This document shows, piece after piece, positions 33,770 through 46,013 of a DNA stretch of 64,000 bases. A program made the translations under genes and the position numbers. The notes under the pieces are model-generated. The model saw nothing but the letters and a program-made list of their open reading frames with translations. It did no database searches and was not told the origin of the DNA. This DNA comes from Endothia cerciana (lineage: Eukaryota > Ascomycota > Sordariomycetes > Diaporthales > Cryphonectriaceae). The DNA is taken from assembly GCA_026119935.1 (NCBI GenBank), contig JALRMH010000034.1:353702-417701 (forward strand), read 5' to 3'. Each line of letters starts with the position of its first letter. Positions within the stretch are counted from its first letter, which is position 1.

Positions 33770-35706
33770 ATGGTCTCTACCCTTCAAATGCAAAATTACT
33801 ACCGCCAATCCGGGTTGACGGTGGACACGACGCATGCTCCGCAGAAGTATTTTGAGGAGGACGACTGTGTATTGGACGACAACGTCCTGGATCAGAACTC
33901 ACTGGACTCGGGCCTAGAGATGTCACCCACCCTCGTCGACAGCAGAAGAGAATCATTCGCGGTCTCATCTTCCATCTTCTCGCCCAAGACCGAGACCTGG
34001 ACTGCCGTCGACATGGAGTCGATCCCATCCAACAACCCCTTCATTGAGCCTCAACATTCTCAGCCACAGCCACAACATCATAGCAACAACCCATTTCTCC
34101 GCTTGGACCAGCAGCAACAGCCCCAAGCCCAGCCCTTCATCTCTCAGTCCACCAATCCTTGGTCCATGAACAGCTCTGGTTCCTGCACTCCTATGGCCCA
34201 GTACGACGGCCTCCCGTCCGAATATGACGCCAACGGAGCTCCTCTCTTCCAGCGTCCGCAGATGCACGGGCAGACTCCTTTCAGCAACCCGGCCAACCAT
34301 GTTCCCTTGTTTCCTCCGGTCAACGGTCATCCGATGCAGCAATCAGCCTCAAAGGACGGCTGGATGTCAAGCCTCAAGGATGCCAAGCATAACAGTCCCA
34401 CGATCAGGTCGCACAACGACTTGCGAAGAGGGGATGGTATCCGGAAGAAGAATGCCCGCTTCGATATCCCAGCCGAGCGAACCCTCAACAACATTGACAC
34501 TCTCATCGCCCAATCCAATGATGAGACAGAGATCAAGGAACTGAAGCAGCAGAAACGTTTGCTGCGCAACCGACAGGCCGCGTAAGTAATGCAATCCCCA
34601 CTGTGCCCGTGCTTCCCGCTAACATATCCTGTAGTCTCGACTCTAGGCAGAGAAAGAAGATGCACACTGAGCGCCTTGAGGAGGAGAAGAAGCAGTTCAC
34701 GGGCATGATAGGCGACATGGAGCAAGAGATCGAGCAGCTGCGTACTCAGCTTGACCAGATGTTTCGAGAGAAGCAGCAGGATCTTCAGATCATTGACCAG
34801 CTCAAGTTCGAGAAGGAAGAGATGGTGCGCACCCACACCATCGAAACCGGCGAGCTGCGCAAGAAGGTCAGTGTCCTCACGAGCCACGTGCAGAGCCTGG
34901 AAGGTGCAGCAATGTCTCAGGCCGGTGCCATGCCCGGTCAGACATATGCCAGCGGAGGCCAATTTGGCGAGATGGACGGCATCACCATGGATGGTCCGTG
35001 GGACAATATGGGCCTCTTCGGTGCCGAGTTCCCCATGGAGCAGTCCGATGTCAAGCAGGAGATGCAGCTCGTTGCCGCAAAGAAGCACGAGGTCGCTCTC
35101 CCCGCAGATGCCGAGAAGACGTCTGCGCAAGGCGGACTTCTCTTCATGCTTTTCTTGGTTGGTGCCTTCGTCCTCTCCAGTAGGCAGCCCAGCATTCCTC
35201 GGGTCTCTGAGGATGTTCGCGCTGCCTCGGCGACTCTACTGGAGAACGTTCTCAAGGATGCTGGCGTCTCCCAGGCTGCTCCCGCTAGTCTGGACGGGAT
35301 GAGTGCTCAACCTGCCGGTACCACCTGGGCGGCAGCTCCCACCGCATCCATGCCTGTCCTCGGGGGCGGCCTTGACGGCGTGGCCCCGTCCATGCTCGGT
35401 GAATTATCGGACAGCCTTACTCAGCCGACGCAGGAGCAGCAGAACGAGCAGCTTTTCGGTCTTACCGCAGCGCAGTACGATGGGGTGCAGTCACAGGATT
35501 TCCTGCAGAACGCGCCTACAGAGAAGCCTACTAGCCAGGGCAGGCGAAACCTCGCTGAGGCTCTTGCGTCCATGAGGTCCAACAGCAAGGCTGAGGTATA
35601 TACGCGATCACTCCTGTGGGACCAGATTCCCAGCGACGTTGTCCGGAGTTTTGCGAAAATGGTGACCGAGTCTAGTACTCGAGATGGCGGCAATGCCGCT
35701 CCATGA
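33770..35706 (+). CDS. bZIP transcription factor with a predicted transmembrane segment
   Basis: DNA-binding factor of the bZIP class; target genes unknown. Exons 33770-34581 and 34635-35706 (GTAAGT...TAG intron, phase 2), 627 aa. The intron falls inside the basic region. The N-terminal 250 residues are Gln/Pro/Ser/Asn-rich with acidic patches, as in activation domains. The basic region is LLRNRQAALDSRQRKK (N-x7-R present, residues about 262-277), followed by a heptad zipper to about residue 335. A hydrophobic segment GGLLFMLFLVGAFVLSS lies at about residues 437-453, followed by 174 residues rich in Ala/Ser/Gln. The start MVSTLQMQNYYRQ follows an in-frame open leader; a second Met (MQNYYR) is 6 codons on. 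I cannot name an orthologue with confidence. Confidence 0.85.
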
Positions 35707-38700
35707 ATGACGAACTTACGACAAGACATCGCATCAAAGCACCGCCGAATCAGTTCGATTGTTTCAAGACATCTCCGCTACATCAGCTTGTTTACAGCAT
35801 TTCCTGAGCCCTGCAATGTGTGGTCCATATACAACCCTTCGACGCGCTCCCGCGCAGCGATTACATACTGTGCTCACGCGCACCCGAAGATTGTCACATT
35901 CTTGTTTTCACCTCTGAGATTTTGTTTTATCTTCTCGATGTCCTTTGGGAGCGAGTTTGACTTTTGCGACTCGCTTTTGCAGTTATTTTGTGGTTTGATT
36001 TCCATTCCAGCAGTCCAGCGAGCGTTTGGTTTATAGCGATATTTTGTTACAAACTTTTTTTGTCTACTTGTGCTTCCCTAGTCATAGTGTTTCATATAGG
36101 CGGAATCGGGATCTGGGCGAGGGTCGGGGCCAGGGATTCTAACATCTTGGAAATGGCAGTGCGCCGACATTCCTGTTGCAATGGGGCTGGGTTGGTTTCG
36201 GGAATTCGTCACGGCATCGACAGGACAGATCTCCAAAGCTCTCGGATCTTCTACGTCCAGAGACGGGCATTTGGCACATTCGGATTTAACTCTTCAGAGT
36301 CCTACCTAGGGGACTTGTCAACCGTCTGTCTCTCCATCGGCAGCCGTCAGTGGAGGAGCGAGCAGAAAGTACGACACTTCTTCCCATGGGCTCCTATGAG
36401 CAGCGGAGCAAGGGAGCGGGGCGGACAACGTCGATTTACAGGGTCCACCGAACGTCTCACGACAGACCACACACTCATTCGGATTACAGCTTTCTTATGT
36501 ACACGGATTTCCAATTTCGAACATTTTCAAAGATGACGGGGGGTTGCGGAAAATGGTGACGGAATGGGATGAGACGTAATGAACCTGCTCTGGATTCATG
36601 AACTCAGGCCTGAGAACAAGACAAGGGGTGGTTGTGGATGCCATAAATGCGCATGGAGGAAGCTTCGAGCCCAAGACTATAGACGTTGTTGGGCACCAGT
36701 TTAGACTTGGAATTGCGCTCTGGGATGAATGCATTGCCGATGATGAACTTCTGTAGCGAGATACCAGAGCTAATATGACGCATGAAACCTCGATGTTTGC
36801 TTTACTAGCCAGTAATCCAGTCCCGGTCACTTTCTACAAGTCGAACAGCCCCAGAAACGGGCAAACGAAGAAATGTATCTTTTGCCCCCCCCTCCTCCCC
36901 TTTCCCCACGGGGGGGGGGGGAACGGTTCGGGCACTTTTCCTTTCTTCTTTCAATAAGGAATAGGGGAGGGGGGGGGGGGCATAGCTGTGGTGCAATACA
37001 ACTCTTGGAATCAGCGGGGAGATTTCCGAGCCCTTCCAATCCGAGGTCATCTTGGTATGCAGTGCTCCATGATGCAGCCTATATGCCGGTACGCAATCAC
37101 CTCTGTCCTGAGCAGGCCCTTTTCGTCTGGACGCCTCGGAAATGGAGGGTCGAGGAGCACGCGATCTGGCCTAACATGTCTCAATCAACTACCCACGTTT
37201 TCCATCATCAGCCCGATGTCTTAGACATACACGAACTAGAAATGATATAGACTGCTACTGTAACGAGGAAGGCACACGAGACCAGGATATGATTAAGGCA
37301 CGGGAAGTCTGTGGTGGCTGTGGTGGTGGTGGAGGGGGGCGGGGCGGCGGTTCTGGCTTCCTGGCTTCCCAGTCGGTCACTTGTACCACGTATCTGTCTG
37401 TCATAAGATTAGAGAGAGAGGGGGGGGCAAGTTGGTGTGTGGCCGCACCCGATCCCATCCACGATGCAGTGGAAGGGAGGGTTCATGTTACATCCACTGG
37501 ATCGGGAGGGCGGCGCGGGCCTACGATACGTCGGACAGGTGAGGTATCATTGATGTCGTGTGGACGCTGAGAGGGTCCACTTGGGATACGGATGACCTCG
37601 GCGTATGCCCAAGCTAATGTATCTCTGTCAGAACCTCCCCTTGGACTGGCCTGGACGGCCGCGTTGGGCACCCAGATCTTGTCAGATGAGGAAAGCTCGA
37701 TGAGGTGATCGACAGCAATAAAAGTCAAGGGGCCTCCTTGGGGCTCGTACGTGAGTATCTTCTGATGGACGATCTGCACGGCATCCGCCGTTCAAAGCGC
37801 TCAAGAACGAGCTTCCGTGTATCGCTCTTGCGGGGAAACACTTGCTCGCCACAGCACTGCTCCTACACGGTACTAATGCCAGCCTGATGCCCTTCCGCTT
37901 CCGGGACTGCATAGTCTCGTGCAATATCTAGCAACAGATAGACCTTCTTCGGCCGAGCACCCCGTCAGACCGCGGTCTCGTCTTGTTGGACGGGCCAGGG
38001 TGGCTTGTGGCACGCCCTCCAACGTGGGACTGGAATCAAGAAGACGCGCTATGACAGAGTATCGACCGATCCAGCCTGTGGTGAGCGACACGTACAGGCA
38101 ACAACCATTCTTGCCATGCCCCGGCTGAAGCCTTCACTTTCGCACCATACCGCCCCCAGCCTTTCGGTGCAAGCATGCTTGGAGGCGTGTAGGACCGTGT
38201 GAGCAGCCTTCTCTGTGAACTGACAGCCCTTAAAGTCGGCAGAGGCTGTCCGCCACCCACAGAACAAAAGGCCAACGCCGACCTCACTTTCACTGGTTAT
38301 GTCCCAGATTCCTTGACTCGTCATGTCCCGGGGGCGAGCGAGGAACGAAGCAGGTGATGTCACAATTCGGCTGATTGAGGGACAAAGCGAGTCCAAGGAC
38401 GCCAACAATAACGGGTAATGTGTATCACGGGGCGAGCGCTGCCACAGAACCGCCAATACTGTCGCGGCTTAGACCCCGACGGGTTCCTCGGGCTTCCTGC
38501 TGCGCTGACCATGCATATCGACTCAAGTGCCAATGCTCACTCACACGAGAGGAAGCGGCACGCTACAGCCACTAAGCACTGCAGGCGGCGTCCCGAGGCG
38601 CCAATTGACGGCCGTATCGGCTGGCGAAAGCATGTTTTCGACGAGACTCTACGTGCTAGCATGCTATGGCGAAAAGTGGTGAAAGCTAGGCCGAGGTGAG

Positions 38701-40184
38701 CCATTCGTGTAGGGCCCCCCAACATGGAGACCCACCCTCCTGGATTTGATCGACCTACTATTGTATTGGGTGCGCCCATCTGGTCAAACCGCCGCGGCTG
38801 AAAGCAGGTGAGGAGGGCAGGGTACTGGTTCGTGCACGGTGAAGCCCGCCAGACAGGGAGCACCTGAGGCGCAACTGGACGTAGTTGTAACGATGTCTGT
38901 AACGGTTTCGTGGGTTTTTTGGGTTTTTATTTTTTAGCGGTCATACTCCCCCGGCGCTCAAGTTCCAGAAGATACAATGTGTAACAATGCCTTTCACTGC
39001 GACCGCCGCAGGCAACCGGCAGTGCACAATTACACGATTGTGGCACCTTAGTATCGCCGAGGTTCTTCTGTAAACGGGCCCCCGCCCTTCTTCATGTTCA
39101 TCCCGCCTGCGTCCCGAGGCTCAGTAAGCCAAGCCATCTTCCCCGCGTTCCTGTGTACAGGTGCGTACTCTACGCCGTGCCGGCATACCTGAACATCGGC
39201 GCAGGCCTGCAGGACTGGACGACCCTGATTCCAGTCAAATCTGCTTCCGTCACACAACAGGACGAACGACTACCTGGTTGAACTAGTGACGTTGCGAGAC
39301 CGAGCCAAGCGTCGGCGCACCAGAGCACTGCAGTCAATGCAAAGGCCCAGCTCGGGCAACGAGGCTGGCGATGAAGGCGCGGGCCCGAGGAATACCAGCG
39401 GCAGCCGAGACTCGTGTTCCACGTCCCGACATACGCACTCCCGCTCTGACAATCCTCCTGCGAACCTTGGTGTACAAGCCGCAAGTAGCACGTTTCAGGA
39501 GTCCTGCTTAGCTTCAGATCACAGGAGTCTTTGGCGACCGGAAGAATTTGGCAGACATGAAGAGGTGAGGAGATCGACAAGTCCGGGGAGTATGGCCCCC
39601 GCCTATTTATTGCCGTGCTTGCTATTCCCCGGGTCGTATTTCTCCTTCCAGATCCTGCATCATGTTGTCAGTGTCAGGTTCAGCGCTTAACCAAACGAAT
39701 TGAGTCCAATCTCCTGCCGATGGGACTGGGTGAGTTTATACTATGCCGTGCCCCTGTAGACATTGCACGGGCTGCGGCGGCAGTTCCTCATACCGCAGGA
39801 TGTGTAGAAAGGAATAGGGTGCGAGCGTAAGAAAAAGGCACCGCTAATTGCCTCTCGGAGGCTAAGATGCCTACGCGGTACCACAAGTGCCAGCAACATC
39901 AAAATGAGGCGACACGGGCCTGAATGGTGAAAATGCAACGTAGACTGGGGAGCAGTGAAGCAACTCCTGGCCTATCATTGGCTGTACGAGGCAGCTGACT
40001 AGACAAATGGCATCTAATGGGATGGTGGACAGAAACCAGAGCACTTGCCACCGACATGGCCACTCATCTCGACTGGGCTCGCAATTGTGCATCTGCCCCT
40101 GGCTCCAGCCCTGCTCGGGCATTGAATAATACGAGGGTGGTAGCAGAACTACCCGGAAACAGAGACGAGAAGACAGGCCGAGAC
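35707..40184. other. 4.5 kb convergent intergenic region without a supported gene
   Basis: Lies between the stop codons of the bZIP (+) and Sel1-repeat (-) genes. It contains G12 tracts at 36910-36921 and 36969-36980. Open frames up to 190 codons (35964-36536, +) show no domain. The first few hundred bases should be bZIP 3' UTR. Confidence 0.5.
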
Positions 40185-42140
40185 TTACCAAGAATTGCCC
40201 AATGTTTTGTTTCCGTTCTTCTCGGCCAACCGGTAGTACTTGGCCGCGGCATACTAAGGAAGCACTATGTCAGCCTCAGAGAATAGATTGTCGACGATCC
40301 TGCAACTGCACATGTGTGGAAGTATTGCACCGAGGGCTGAACCCGCTTCTTCATTGATGCCCAATGTTGAGACCGGGCAAGATCTCGATCGTATGAACAA
40401 GCTCGACCACCCTCCTCGAGATACGAGGTCTGCGGAGCATAGCAAAACGAATGCTTCTCTCTCCTCCATTGGGTCCGTCCATGAGAGACCCCGGAGCAAT
40501 TGACGCCATGGTATCGCAGGCAAATGAGAAGAGATTTCCTCACCTTGTCTTTCTTGCAGCCAAACCCCTCCAGATAGCACCAAGCGACCTCATTCATCGC
40601 GTCTTGTGACAAGGAAACGATCAGCTTCAAGTCACCCAAAATCTCGGCGTTACAGGATGTTGATGTCTAGAGTGAGGCTGTACTCACCAGTATCCCCCAA
40701 GTTAGCAGCCGTTTCATAGTACTGCCGGCAAGAATCTCGTTAGCCACGTCTCTAAGGTCTCTCCCGAACCTCCGCCCGTCCAATGCGATCTCCACGGCGT
40801 AGGCCTAGTCTTAGGCCTGCAGAAATTATGACTTACTTGTTTGGCAGCGAGTGGATCCTTTTCGATGCCCCAACCATGGCGAAAGCAGTTGGCCAACTCG
40901 AAGATGGCCAGGACCAACTCTCCCTTCGCTGCGCCACCTTTTTCCAAGCCAGCTTGCAAGGCCAGGCTCTCAACATCGGCGGCGTTCTTCGCAGCCGACG
41001 AAAGGAAGAAGATTGCCCTTTCAGGCTCGGGTTCACAGCCCCAACCATGCCTAAGTCAAATCGCTGTCAGCATTTGTGGTTTTCCCTGAGTAACCCGCTT
41101 TCCATCCATCAACATGGAGAGCCATGCATGATAACTGCTACTTCACACGGCTAGGCTATAGTTGTCCCTTTGTCCTGATGTTGTCAGGCTTGCGGAGACA
41201 CACACAAATCACTGGGTTGAGAGGCCTTATGCCCGCATCCTCATTCCCGGAGACAGAGTGAAGTGAGCCCGCCTTGCCATACACACACACACGGGGACGG
41301 GTGTACCAGCGATCAGCTTGCTCTCTTAAGCAAAGCCCTCGTTACTTACCTCAAAGCAAGGCCATAAAGAACCTGACTCAGCGGATTATTCGCCCCGTTG
41401 GGATCCGCCAGAATACCAAATAGTCTGGTCGACTGCCGCAGATCACCCTCTTCGTGCAGGCGTATCGCCTCCTGTATGTTCTGGTCGATGCCCGGCGTGC
41501 TAGCAACACCATTCTGCGGGTCCGCCCCACTGCCATCATCGACGATGCGCAAGCTTGCAAAGCCATCCTGTTCAGAAGCCGGGCTCAGCGGGCCCGCCGG
41601 CGATGGAGGACCGCTCCGGTGCAGCATCTCGTTCTCATTGGCGGTCTTGGCGAGGAGGGTAGCGCGCTTCTCCCACTGCGACTCCGTCCCTTCTTTGTCG
41701 GCGCCCTGGTCGGCCGTGGTTGTGATGATCTCGGGGAGGTCGGCGGGGACGTTCTCGGAGCTCGCGGGGGACCTCGACAGGTGTAGGCGCTGAGAGAGGC
41801 GCCTGCCAGCTGAGGGCCTGTCCGGCGTGTTGCTGCTGTTCCTGCTCGACACCGAGGAGCCCCGGGATGGGCGGCTGGGCCGGAGCACATCGGACAGGCG
41901 CCGGGTACGAGAGCCTCCCGAGGATGCGTGAGCGTCGCCTGCGCTGAGGTAATCTACCCCTTCTTGACTCTCGTACATGCTGGCTGGGGAGCTCGGCGGG
42001 TGTATGACCTCCTGGGTGTGCGTGTCGGAGCGCAGGAAGGTGAACTCGGGCGCTTGTAGTGTATTCACGGCGTCTTTCCTGCTGGTGTGATCACTATCTT
42101 CTATTCTGTCCTTCTTCTTGAGAATATCTCGTAGCCCCAT
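40185..42140 (-). CDS. Sel1-repeat protein (DSF2/chitin-synthase-activator-like)
   Basis: Protein of tandem Sel1-like helical repeats, resembling fungal DSF2-type proteins. The biochemical role is not established; related proteins act as adaptors. Exons 42140-41350, 41050-40837, 40721-40688, 40602-40544, 40253-40185; GT-AG introns of 299, 115, 85 and 290 nt; phases agree; 388 aa. Start MGLRDILKKKDRIED is followed by a long Ser/Pro/Arg-rich disordered region. The repeats are in the last third: HGWGCEPEPERAIFFLSSAA, then LAIFELANCFRHGWGIEKDP, YYETAANLGDTDAMNEVAWC and YLEGFGCKKDKYAAAKYYRL. The frame ends GNSW-TAA; TGGTAAGT is also a perfect splice donor, so a longer C-terminus is possible (see findings). 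Confidence 0.85.
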
Positions 42141-43229
42141 GTTTGCGGATGTGCTCCGGACCTGTCGCCTCGCTGGTCGAACACGGATAGATCACAACAC
42201 AAGATACAGTCGCACTGGAAGAGGTGGCTGTATAGCTTATGATACAGGACGTTCGACAGGTAAGTGAGAATAGGCCCTCGTGGATTCTCGAGACTCGGTG
42301 GGGTCGAGGTCGCTTATTGACGTGGTCGGAAATGTCGAGGGGTTTCGGACCCAATGAGCGCGAGCTCGGGTCGATACTGGCCCAAGCAGTAGTAATTACC
42401 GGATAGTTAAGAGAAGACAAGGTAAGAGTAACAATCAACACCCCCACCTGCAGTCCTTGGATTTGAGGACGAGGCAAGACTGGACCTTTGGTACGCTCTC
42501 TCGCTCTTGCTGTGAACTAAGTCGGCCGTTGGGCTATTCAGAAGGACCATAGCCTCGAGTTCCGTCACCTGGCGACAGGAGGGGCCGTCGGGGCCGTCGT
42601 GCGGTTGGCGGTCTGGCAGCTGAAAGATCAAGCTCAGCCACCAAGGGAGAGAAGGCTGTGTGCATGACTATTGGGACTTCAACTTTATTCCCCCTCCAAT
42701 TGACAGCTGACGGGAGCCCTCCGCTGGTATTTGGCAAAGACGGCGCCAAGTGACAGGGCCGGGCCAGATGGATGATGAATTGTTGGTGGAGAGCAAATGC
42801 ACCACCACGCCTGCCAAGGCCCCGTTCCGAAGGAAAAGGGGGGCCGACGCGTCCTCTGCCCACCTTGACCCGGCTTCGAGGGCGCATGCCAAACTACACA
42901 GTAATTATCCAATCAAAGCCCGACGGGACCGGCCCATGTTTTTCTTGTTTGCATGATACGAGCACCAGCCCAGGCGTAATGTGCTGTAATTACTCACTCT
43001 GTGCTATCCATGAGTGGCGAATGGCTCGAGGATGGGCTAGCGGCACTGACCGAGTGAGCGGACCTGTACACTCTGAACGCCTAGAAGACTTGTGAGGGTG
43101 GCGCATAAGCTGACGGATGTGGGACACAGTTGGACTTGACCCTCGTTGGCTTGCATTCTAATAAGTATCACAATTGAAACCCGACGACAATCGAAGCCTG
43201 CTAAACACGTCGGGCGCCCCATGACTGCG
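42141..43229. other. Intergenic region upstream of the Sel1-repeat gene
   Basis: About 1.1 kb with the promoter of the Sel1-repeat gene and the 3' flank of the questin-oxidase-like gene. No supported gene or repeat. Confidence 0.5.
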
Positions 43230-44477
43230 TTACGAGAACGTCCATCCTTCAAAGTCATCCACGAATCTGACGGCGGAGGCGAGATAGCGCTCGTGGACAT
43301 CGCCCCATGTGCTGGCGGCCTCCCGCATAGCCCTGACTGCTTTCACAAAATGCGCATCCGTGGCCCATCGCGAGTTCAAGGCCTTATCCTCAACGTATGT
43401 CCATGTCTTGGCCGCTGATCCCTCGGGCCACGGGACATAGTCCGGGTCGATCTTGGGCCTCAGCTCGGCGACGTAGAGGGACAGGGTGAAAAGCCACCAC
43501 TGTCGCACCAACGAAATATGGAATTCGGTCGGGATGAAGGGCAGCAGGATGCGCACGGCATGGCTTGTGGTGAGTAGGTGGACGACCAGGAAATTGTACG
43601 AATGCGTCCCTGGAGGGACGGTGGCGACGAGCAGTGCCGTTGCAGCCTCCTGGCTCTCCCGGAAACGTTTGACGGGGTCTTGGCCGACGCGCCAGGCGTT
43701 CCAGTACTCCAAGACCAGGTCCTCGTGCTCGTCGAAGAGGATGTCGATATTGTCAGAGCCCCGGCGTCTGTCGAACAGACCATCGAACCTGCTATCACTC
43801 CGGATCTTGTCGAGGATGTCCAGCGGCGAGGGAGAGGAGTAGGCCCCCTTTGGTGGCGGGCGTGAGTATATGGGGTCGTCGAGGTACTTGTGCATGAAAT
43901 TATACTGTGTGGTAGCCATGGCCAGGGCCTCGATGGCGAGCTCCTTACTGTCCATCTCATAGGCATAGCCCAGATGTATCAGGGGGTGGCCCAGGCCGGC
44001 AACGATATTGTTGATCAGGGGTGGGCCGGCGTCGGGAGGAGCAAACATGAACTCCTGGACGACCTTTTTCCACTCGTAGTTTGCCTTCCTGGTAGCTAGC
44101 TGATCCTCGAAGAAGTCGACGTAGGCCCTCTGGTAGTTCCTCTGGCCCAGGAAGTCCCTCCAGTCGTCATCGGTGATCTCCTCGGGGCTGTCAGGCCATG
44201 GCTCGAGTTCCTTGGACTCTTGGTCGTAGATGGTGTGGAGCTGGGGGATAGAGGCGCCGAGGATGTAGGCGGAGCCCAGGATATGGGGCAGGTGGTTGTG
44301 GTAACGGGACGAGTGGTAGAGGATGGCATGGTTGACGTGGTTGGCGCGGAGGAGGTGCTTGAGGGTCCGCGGGCGCCTGTCTGGGTTGGACTCAACGGCG
44401 TGGACCTCGACGGGTTCGAGGGGGATGGCCTGGTGGGCGGGCGACCCGACCAGCCGGCCATAGATGTAAGACAGCAT
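43230..44477 (-). CDS. Questin oxidase-like protein (DUF4243 family)
   Basis: Member of the questin oxidase-like family. Characterised relatives open an anthraquinone ring by Baeyer-Villiger-type oxidation, but many members are of unknown function. Single exon, 415 aa. Family hallmarks are a His-rich N-terminal half (NHAILYHSSRYHNHLPHILG, with several His in a helical setting), the long helix YQRAYVDFFEDQLATRKANY, and the HPLIHLGYAYEMDSKELAIE stretch with conserved His and Glu. This is followed by EALAMATTQYNFMHKYL and a His-containing LLTTSHAVRILLPFIP near the C-terminus. No signal peptide or membrane span. It stands alone: no polyketide synthase lies in the window, so a link to anthraquinone metabolism is not supported by context. 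Its start is at 44477; the region upstream carries a (TGG)n repeat. Confidence 0.85.
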   Translation of the reverse strand: MLSYIYGRLVGSPAHQAIPLEPVEVHAVESNPDRRPRTLKHLLRANHVNHAILYHSSRYHNHLPHILGSAYILGASIPQLHTIYDQESKELEPWPDSPEEITDDDWRDFLGQRNYQRAYVDFFEDQLATRKANYEWKKVVQEFMFAPPDAGPPLINNIVAGLGHPLIHLGYAYEMDSKELAIEALAMATTQYNFMHKYLDDPIYSRPPPKGAYSSPSPLDILDKIRSDSRFDGLFDRRRGSDNIDILFDEHEDLVLEYWNAWRVGQDPVKRFRESQEAATALLVATVPPGTHSYNFLVVHLLTTSHAVRILLPFIPTEFHISLVRQWWLFTLSLYVAELRPKIDPDYVPWPEGSAAKTWTYVEDKALNSRWATDAHFVKAVRAMREAASTWGDVHERYLASAVRFVDDFEGWTFS

Positions 44478-45120
44478 CGTGGTAGGATATGATCAGTTGG
44501 GGCGAGTGTCCTTGCGAGGGAAAGGGAAGAGACGTGGGCCTGCACCGGCTGGTAGTGGTAATGGATTTATTGGTGGTGGTGGTGGTGGTGGTGGTGGTGA
44601 CGATTCGATCGCAACGAGTTCGATGCCCCAACACACTTCAACCTGCTGGACCGCTGCTTCCCGTCCAGAAGCTGCAGCTAAATTGTGGCGGCAGTCAGCG
44701 GCCTGCGTGGTCCTCTTTCCCGACCTTCCAGTGCGAGGTCGAGGTTGGTGTCTCCTGGAGGCGGTCGATGAAAGTATCGTACGGGGATAGTTACCATTCA
44801 TTACAGGGCAGTGAGGTAGAGTGGATGCATTTCTGTTGAGTGCGCGGCAAGGATTACTTAGAGGCAGGCAGGGGGCAAGGGCAGGGGAAGCAGCGGGGAT
44901 CCTCAGGGTCCAACAACTATCGACGTCACTGGCCCAGGGAAACTGCCGTGACCTCCGCCCCCACTACCCAATGGAACTCGGCTGACATGATATGACACGA
45001 TCCGCGGGTCCAAATCTTCAGTTGCATTCGCGCAGTGCTCTCTCTCCGTGTATAATACACCTTGTGCGTGCGAACAAGACACAGCAGCACCCGGGCTCGC
45101 CAGGACTGACACTCTACAAG
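44478..45120. promoter_or_regulatory. Divergent promoter region between the questin-oxidase-like gene and RPE1
   Basis: 643 bp between two start codons facing away from each other. It contains a (TGG)n triplet repeat at 44571-44599. No box was assigned. Confidence 0.5.
44571..44599. repeat. (TGG)n microsatellite
   Basis: About ten TGG units, about 95 bp upstream of the questin-oxidase-like start. Confidence 0.95.
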
Positions 45121-46013
45121 ATGGCTCCGAACGCGATCATTGCTCCCTCGATCCTGTCAGCAGACTTTGCTAAGCTGGGGGCAGAATGCGCAAAGACAAT
45201 GGACCAAGGCGCAGACTGGCTCCACGTTGATATCATGTTTGTTAAACCCTCACTGGATTCTTCGGGCTCCCCCCCCCCCCCCTCTCTTTTGCTGACAACA
45301 ACCACTCCCCAGGGATGGCCACTTTGTCCCCAACATAACCTTTGGTGCCCCGGTCGTGGCCAAGATCCGCTCCCACGTCGAGAAGCCCACCGTGCGCCAC
45401 GGCCGCGGCACGTTCGACTGCCACATGATGATTGCCGAGCCTAAACGATGGGTCAAGGAGTTCCAGAACGCCGGCTGTGATCTATACTGCTTCCACTATG
45501 AGGCCGCCTTCTCCACCGCTGCAGAAACCCCAAGCGGCCACTCGGACCAAAAGACAAGCCCCAAGGACCTAATCCGATATATCCATGATTGCGGCCTGCA
45601 GGCCGGCATTGCGATCAAGCCCAAGACTGGTGTTGATATGCTGTGGGATATCTTGGAGAACCCCAACGAGGAGGAGAGGCCCGATGTGAGTTTCGGCTCT
45701 TGTCACAGGTCGGCTGCGCCGGAGTTTGCTAACTTGTCTCCCGTAGATGGTGTTGGTCATGACAGTGGAGCCGGGTTTCGGAGGCCAGAAGTTTATGGCA
45801 AGCGAGCTGCCCAAGGTGCAAGAATTGAGGAGACGGTATCCGGAATTGAACATCGAGGTGGATGGTGGACTGGGCCCCAGCACCATCGACCAGGCCGCAG
45901 GTGCCGGCGCGAACGTAATCGTGGCCGGGAGCGCTGTTTTTGGGGCCCAGGATCCAGCCGAGGTCATCTCCCTCCTGCGGAAAAAGGTCGACGAGAAGTC
46001 GGGGAAGATATGA
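45121..46013 (+). CDS. rpe1: Ribulose-phosphate 3-epimerase
   Basis: Pentose phosphate pathway enzyme that interconverts D-ribulose 5-phosphate and D-xylulose 5-phosphate in the cytosol. Exons 45121-45236, 45313-45685, 45747-46013, giving 251 aa. Intron 1 starts GTTTGT and contains a C14 tract (45269-45282); it splits the ATG-GAT pair of the metal-binding HVDIMDGHFVPN. Other conserved stretches are APSILSADFAKLG, FDCHMMIAEPKRW, MTVEPGFGGQKFM and VDGGLGPSTIDQA (the phosphate-binding loop). The TIM-barrel order and length are normal. Catalytic Asp residues lie in the DIMDG and VDGGLG stretches. The 3' end lies 230 bp from the stop of the next minus-strand gene. Confidence 0.96.

Noticed and set aside
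19275..44477. Secondary-metabolite cluster from a Baeyer-Villiger monooxygenase and a questin-oxidase-like gene
   Set aside because: They are 22 kb apart, separated by housekeeping genes, and no core synthase, transporter or tailoring set is present.
45237..45312. Frameshift in RPE1 caused by the C14 tract
   Set aside because: The tract lies in an intron; GTTTGT...CAG splicing restores the conserved HVDIMDGHFVPN.
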